The translations under genes were made by a program, and so were the position numbers. Below, one piece after another: positions 58,750 through 64,000 of a stretch of DNA of 64,000 nt (positions are counted from its first letter, which is position 1; each line of letters opens with the position of its first letter). Under the pieces are notes generated by a model, which saw only the letters and a list, made by a program, of their open reading frames with translations, was not told the origin of the DNA and ran no database searches. Origin of the DNA: Lonicera japonica (Eukaryota; Streptophyta; Magnoliopsida; Dipsacales; Caprifoliaceae); the NCBI GenBank assembly GCA_021464415.1, contig CM038470.1:36946099-37010098 (forward strand). The letters run 5' to 3'.

Positions 58750-59310
58750 TTAAGAGACATAGAAATTATGTCTCGTAAGAGCTGATGTATGTCGCCTAAG
58801 CCTTAGGAGACATACCCTATGTCGCCTAAGTGGTGTCTGGTAAGTGGTGTCGCCCAAGAACTTTGGCGACATACAAATATAGTATGTCACGTAAGTGGTT
58901 TACTTAGGTGACATAAGCAATAGAGTATGTCGCGTAAGTGGTTTACTTAGGAGACATAAGCAATAGAGTATGTCTCCTAAGTGATTGACTTAGGAGACGT
59001 AAGTAATATAGTATGTCTCGTAAGTGGTTAACTTACAAGACATTAGCAATAGAGTATGTCTCCTAAGTGGTTACTTAGGAGACGTAAGCAATTGAGTAAG
59101 TCTCGTAAGTGTACTACTTAGGCGACATAAGCAATAGAGTATGTCTCATAAGTGTACCACTTAGGAGACATACTCTATTTCTTAGGTCACTTAAGTGGTG
59201 TCTTAGGAGACATACAAATTTATGTCTGTCACCTAAGTTTGTTTAGTTAAAGGTAAACTACCCCCACTTAGGTGATATACATTAATTTGTATGTCTCCTA
59301 AGAGGTTCCA
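58750..59310. repeat. 44-bp palindromic subterminal array
   Basis: About thirteen units of about 43-45 bp built on TATGTCTCCTAAGTGG and its inverse CTTAGGAGACATA, so each unit can fold on itself. Variants use CTCGTAAG, CGCGTAAG or CGCCTAAG. Such arrays are the transposase-binding regions of CACTA elements. Confidence 0.88.
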
Positions 59311-59708
59311 GACCTGTTTCATAATAGGTTGTATTGTTATGCAACCACACCTGCACTTTTTTATGAATCAACCTGCATTATAAATTTGATACCAATTCAT
59401 TCACACACAATTCAATCACACAAAAACCTTTCTACAAATCATCATGTAATATAAATTTGATACCAATTCATTCATACACACAAAACAGGCAAAAATTGAA
59501 ATGTACAAAGTATACTATTACATGCCAAAATTGAAATATACGAAGAGTCTAATTACAAACCAAAATTGAAATGTACAAAATCTAATTACAAGCCAAAATT
59601 CAAGTATAGAATAAAAATACTATAAGTCTAACAATAGCGGAAAAAAAAGTCTATATATAAAGATGCAAACTAGTTTATAAATAGACAAGTCTATCATTAA
59701 AACTCTCA

Positions 59709-62010
59709 TGGTCTACCACCACCCGTAGGAAGATTCACTGTCATCGATGATATTAGATCTCGTACCTGCGCTTCCATTGCCTCATCTCTTGCTTTATGTT
59801 GCGCCTCATCGCTTACTTTTTGTCGCGCTTCCATCGCCTCAAGCTCCGTTTTCTGTCGCGCTTCCATCGCTTCAAGCTCCGCTTTCTGTCGCGCCTCAAG
59901 CTCCGCGATCCTTGCATAATACTGGGCAATCCGAGCTGCCATCTGGAGGTTTATCTGCACCGACTCCGTGGGACCTCTCTTCTTTCGCTCCTTAACGACA
60001 AAGCTCCCAAAGCCTCGGATCCTAGTCCCTCTCGAAGAACCGATCTCACTCTCAATGATATGGATCTCTTCGTCAAGAGGGAGCTGAATCAAAGCCTTGG
60101 ATCCTTCCTCGGTGGTAGGCCGATCAGCCATTATCTTCGCCACGGACTCATCGGTGGCAGCTCTCACTCTCGCCTGCAAATAACAATAACGTATAAATAA
60201 AGTATACAAGTTAAAAGTAAAAAAAGAATGTACCAGTGTTGAAACTAAAATTATAATACAAATCGAAAGAATTGAACTCCATATCAAACAAAATTCATAA
60301 ATAAACCTCATGAAAATAACAGTTAAGATGTCTTTATAGTTTATTGCAATATAAGAAAACATTTATAATTCACAAACGAACCAAACAAAGTAAACAAACC
60401 AAACTAAGCTTCAATACATCTACAAATTACACGTCTCTAGTTAGCAGCTATAACTCATGCTTGTATATATTCAAACCAAACCAAACATTTGTGTGTGTGT
60501 TTATTCAATCTCATGCTTTGACTACCAGATAAGTGATTGTACTAAACCAAACAAACATACGCAATCTAATTCTACTAAACCATAAGATATGCAACCAAAC
60601 AAGCAATAAGGCATACATATATATATATACATTATCAAAAAGTACTAAATAATAAAGTTCAAATTACTTAAATACAAAAATAAATTCAGACTCATATATA
60701 TAAATTCATATTCATATATTGCCCTAAATTCATGCCCAAAAAATTCACTGTCTTTGTGTGTCTGTGTGTTAGAATTGTAAATTATCAAGCCTCAAGATAT
60801 GCAACCATGTACAAGCATACCTACAAATTGAGATATACTCCCTCCGTCCCAATTTAATTGTCCACTATTCCATTTTTGGATATCTCGAAATAGTTGTCCA
60901 CTTTCTATATTTAGCAAGTCTTTAATTAAAGCACTTTTTATTATTTCCAATATTACCCTTTAATCTATCACCACTCCTTTTATTGTGGGTCCCGCCACTT
61001 TTTTTTATTAGGGAAAAAGTAAAAGTTATTTTTGGAAATAAGCATTTTCTCTTAGAGTAATCATTATGTCTCCTTAAGTTTTAGTTTTTCAAAATTGGAC
61101 AATTAAATTGGGACGGAGGTAGTACAAGCATAAACAGCACTGGTACATTCTATTTTTTCTTCTAAATTTATACATACAAAAGTAAAGTGTAAATATATAG
61201 ATAAAGTAAGCATAACTAAATAATAGCAAAAAGTAAAGTGTAAAAAGTTTTTATTGTTCCCTCGGGGTAGGTGGCCGAATAGGCATCCATATAGGCCTCC
61301 AAGTGAGGGACCACTTTGCCATCGATCCTTTGCTTCTTCGCCAAGTGAGCGAACGAAACCTTCCTAGTAGTGTGATCCTTCTTCTTCTCGGACTTCCACG
61401 CCACATACATTTTCGCCCCCTTTTCCTGCAAGATACATATACATCTATATTATAAGACATACTTTGTCAACATTTTTTTATCATATTACTCAACTCAATC
61501 AATGGTTCAAATTTGTTTATGATTAATAAAAACAATTTCAACCCTTAAATATATAAGTTAAGTACACATATAATTTAAAATCCTATCCTAACAATTATAA
61601 GTTCAATTCAATTCAGTGAAACATAGGAAAATACTTGATTGGACTAGGAGTTGAAGTGGGCGCAGAGGGACTCCCACTGTGCAGGGCAGTGGGTGAACTT
61701 GATCGGAACGGGATTGTCCTTGTCTTTATCCCACTCTAGATACATATGTATAATTACGATAAATAATTAAGAAATCAAAAACTTTACTTGACGAGTGTGC
61801 TTGTTGCTGTGATTGAACACTATGTATGGGCCCGGCCGTGGTGGTTGCGTTGCAGCTCATAGTAAAACATGCGGAGACCACCAATGGCAATGCCGGCGAG
61901 TACTGCATCAATGATGTCGAAGCAGCGGGCAGGGCGTTCTGCAATGCCAACAATCGCTCCTTGATATGCTGGCGAGTGTTAGGCAGAGCACTAATTCTAA
62001 TTGGAGGCAT
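59709..62010 (-). pseudogene. CACTA TNP-like (Transposase_24-type) gene, split
   Basis: Minus-strand exons inferred by frame and splice signals. Exon A is 61788-62010 (MPPIRISALPNTRQHIKERL, donor CAA then GTAAAG). Exon B is 61645-61735 (WDKDKDNPVPIKFTHCPAQW, acceptor CTAG). Exon C is about 61256-61425 (EKGAKMYVAW, KVSFAHLAKKQRIDGKVVPH, acceptor TTGCAG). Exon D is 59709-60173 (acceptor TTTGCAG), with VRAATDESVAKIM and a coiled coil of repeated LEAMEARQK, ending PTGGGRP and a stop. The exon C core plus coiled coil resembles the plant Ptta/En/Spm protein family, thought to help bind element ends. Exon B runs into an in-frame stop (61644-61646) and exon C lacks a clear donor, so it is likely decayed. 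Exon limits are estimates. Confidence 0.6.
60838..61122. mobile_element. Stowaway-type MITE
   Basis: 285 bp with terminal inverted repeats CTCCCTCCGTCCCAATTTAA and its complement, flanked by TA on both sides (60836-60837 and 61123-61124). These are the standard ends of Stowaway (Tc1/mariner) MITEs. No coding capacity. It sits between exons C and D of the CACTA gene, that is in its intron. Confidence 0.95.
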
Positions 62011-62044
62011 CGTAACCTGAAACAAACAACACAAACACAACTAA

Positions 62045-62625
62045 CTCTTCATTAAACTATTCAAAAACTGCACTAAAACAGCTCACAAAACAACTCATAA
62101 TCTACCTAAAAATTGCACCGAAATTGCATAAAAATAGCTAAAAAGCTGCTCAAAAACTGTTTAAAAATTGCACTGAAATTGTTCAAAAATAGCACTAATT
62201 AACTCAACATTAAACTGTTCAAAAAACTGCATTAAAATAGCTCATAACTTGCCTAAAAAAATGCATTGAAATGGCATAAAAATAGCTCAAAAACTGCTCT
62301 AAAAACTGTTCAAAAACTGCACAGAAATTGTTCAAAAATAGCACTAATTAACTCAGCATTAACCTGTTCAAAAAACTGCACTAATATAGCTCATAACCTG
62401 CCTAAAAACTGCACTGAAATTGCATAAAAATAGCTCAAAAACTGCTCCAAAAACTGCGCTGAAATTGTTCAAAAACAGCGTTAATTAACTCTGCATTCAA
62501 CTGTTCAAAAAACTGCAACTAAAACAGCTCATAACCTGCCTAAAAATTGCACTAAAATTGCATAAAAACAACTCTAAAATCAGCTCAAAAGCTGCCCAAA
62601 AACTGCTCTAAAAAATGCTCAAAAT
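62045..62625. repeat. 147-bp tandem repeat of AAAACTGC words
   Basis: Nearly four copies. The landmark CTCATAAYCTRCCTAAAAA occurs at 62094, 62241, 62390 and 62528 (steps 147, 149, 138). Each unit is itself built from CAAAAACTGC, AATTGCACT and TAGCACTAATTAACTC words, a repeat within a repeat. It lies just upstream of the CACTA gene's first exon. Confidence 0.9.
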
Positions 62626-62639
62626 CTATATATATTTTA

Positions 62640-64000
62640 TGAACTATCCCCAGTCACTTGCAGCCAAAAGCTGAGGTTTTGGAGCTATTTTCAGTTCAGA
62701 AACAGTTGCTTAGCTCTCACAGTGGCAACTTCAACCTAGAGAAATAATTAGTGTACTAAATTAAATGGTCATGCGTATCATTAATTACTTACTCAAATGA
62801 TGAATAAAAAAAAGTTCATCGATCAATGCTTTTAATAGACACACCCCCCGGCGCCCAACAAAAAAGGAAAAAAGTAATAAATATACTTTTATACACATCA
62901 TTTAGACTGGTAATAATTTAATTATTTAAGTTGATATACGTATCATTAATTATTTAATTATTTAAGTTGACATGCGTATCATTAATTATTAATTATTAAT
63001 TGTCGTTTGTAGAATTTTAATGAAACTTACAGGTCAGGGTTTATTATTTTTAGAATTAGTGTAGTAGCAAATCAATATTATATTTATGAACTAAATGTAT
63101 TGTATATATGATGTACTTAAGTTTTGATTACAATAAAGTTTAAATGTATAAATGTAATATGCTGGTGTCTAAATATATTCAGCAGCACCTCTTCCTTGCC
63201 ATGCTCAGGATATAAGATACAATCCATTTTTTGCTACGCAATCACTTTATTGTCTTCCTATCAATACTTCATTCAAATTTCTTAGGTACTTAGCTTTTTT
63301 CAAAAGGATTTATGGTTTCACATGACTAGATCATCAATCCTAACTTTTTCCCTCAACTTGATTCAACAACATCATCAAGAGAGGTAAATCGAAATATATA
63401 AATTTATAACTCTAAACAACAACGTGTAATGTGGGATCAGTAAATAGAACAAGGATACTCAAGGGTACCAAAACTTCAGATAGGACGGCATAAACATCAG
63501 CTGAAATTGGGCTTCAATTCGAATTTGGGTCTATAGAGGCAATAAGAGAAGTTTCAATGGCGCAGGTGCTTCAAAGCTTAAAATTCGACAATAATGGAGT
63601 CTTATACTAAAATCAAACTGATCGCACAAAATTTGATAAGTATTTGATTATGTGCTTCAAATTAGACTTTATAACTATCCAATCAGTGAAATTATAATTC
63701 ATGTCATTCTTTAAATTATATATATATATATATAAAATTTTCTTTGAAGTAATAAAATTTTATTATTTATAATTTCTATAAAAATTATAATTACTTCATC
63801 CAAATACGTTCCAATATGGGTTTTTAATTTTTCATCATCTTGACAACCTTAGGTCCATATTAAAAGTTTATTTCTTTTAGAAACATGAGGCAGAACTAGT
63901 ATTATATTAATAGCAAGTGTAGTTAATTAACTTATAAATATATATGTGTGTGTGTGTGTTACAATTTTCCAAATCCAAATGCCGAACAAAAAAACCTCCA
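62640..64000. other. AT-rich sequence to right edge
   Basis: No gene seen. Short TA and TG microsatellites occur at 63717-63734 and about 63941-63960. ATGCGTATCATTAATTA-like words are tandemly repeated near 62770-63000 (three loose copies). Confidence 0.4.

Larger units (their letters stand above)
58731..64000 (-). mobile_element. CACTA element with TNP-like gene, runs off window
   Basis: Left end CACTACCTAAAACAGACAC is a CACTA-type terminus, followed at once by a palindromic subterminal array (58750-59310) and a minus-strand gene with En/Spm TNP-like content. The right terminus was not found before 64000, so the element either extends beyond the window or has lost that end. The 3 bases before it are ATC. 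Confidence 0.65.

Overview
This window looks like repeat-dominated nuclear DNA of a flowering plant, probably a eudicot. It is AT-rich and intron-bearing, and almost everything recognisable is a plant transposon lineage: a Tat/Ogre-type Ty3/gypsy element with a second (archaeal-type) RNase H, a Tekay/Del-type chromovirus with a chromodomain, several solo LTRs, CACTA (En/Spm) transposons and a Stowaway MITE. The only host-type gene is a broken wall-associated-kinase-like receptor kinase. I saw no intact host gene, rRNA, tRNA or CRISPR array. I could not name the species.

Layout. 1-22201 is a nest: a plus-strand LTR remnant (about 961-1722 and 21448-22201) holds a minus-strand solo-type LTR (1723-3014 and 19701-21447), which holds a 16.7-kb minus-strand Tat element (3015-19700). 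The Tat element carries gag, protease, RT/RNase H, a second RNase H and integrase at 10.5-17.0 kb, a tRNA-Arg-type primer-binding site at 18265-18280, and a long 3' region full of tandem repeats, inverted repeats and another LTR. 22352-28256 is a non-autonomous CACTA element carrying a solo LTR (24285-27218). 30440-37857 is a pile of LTRs, one of which (34405-36964) has a perfect TCTCA target-site duplication. A one-ended CACTA fragment stops at 39105, followed by an orphan 5' LTR with a decayed iMet primer site (39247 to about 43450) and an RNase H-like relic at 44.5-44.7 kb.

45126-53942 is a structurally complete but coding-dead chromovirus: 2164-bp and 1919-bp LTRs, CCTTT duplication on both sides, an iMet primer site and a polypurine tract. 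Its gag-pol has many stops, and Asp-to-Tyr changes occur in both the protease and integrase active sites. The kinase pseudogene lies at 56053-57319. From 58731 to beyond the right edge is a third CACTA element with a palindromic subterminal array and a split TNP-like gene on the minus strand, one of whose introns holds a Stowaway MITE.

How parts relate. No host pathway can be assembled here. Each element is a self-contained parasite that is now defective, and the order of events can be read from which sequence interrupts which. The most unusual signal is not a gene. LTRs of two unrelated lineages carry short perfect palindromes just upstream of their TATA-like boxes, with a different sequence in each copy, and several LTRs also carry a compact GC-rich array of GGTCC...GGACC dyads. 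These are the best candidates for something not well described, but no function is shown by sequence alone.
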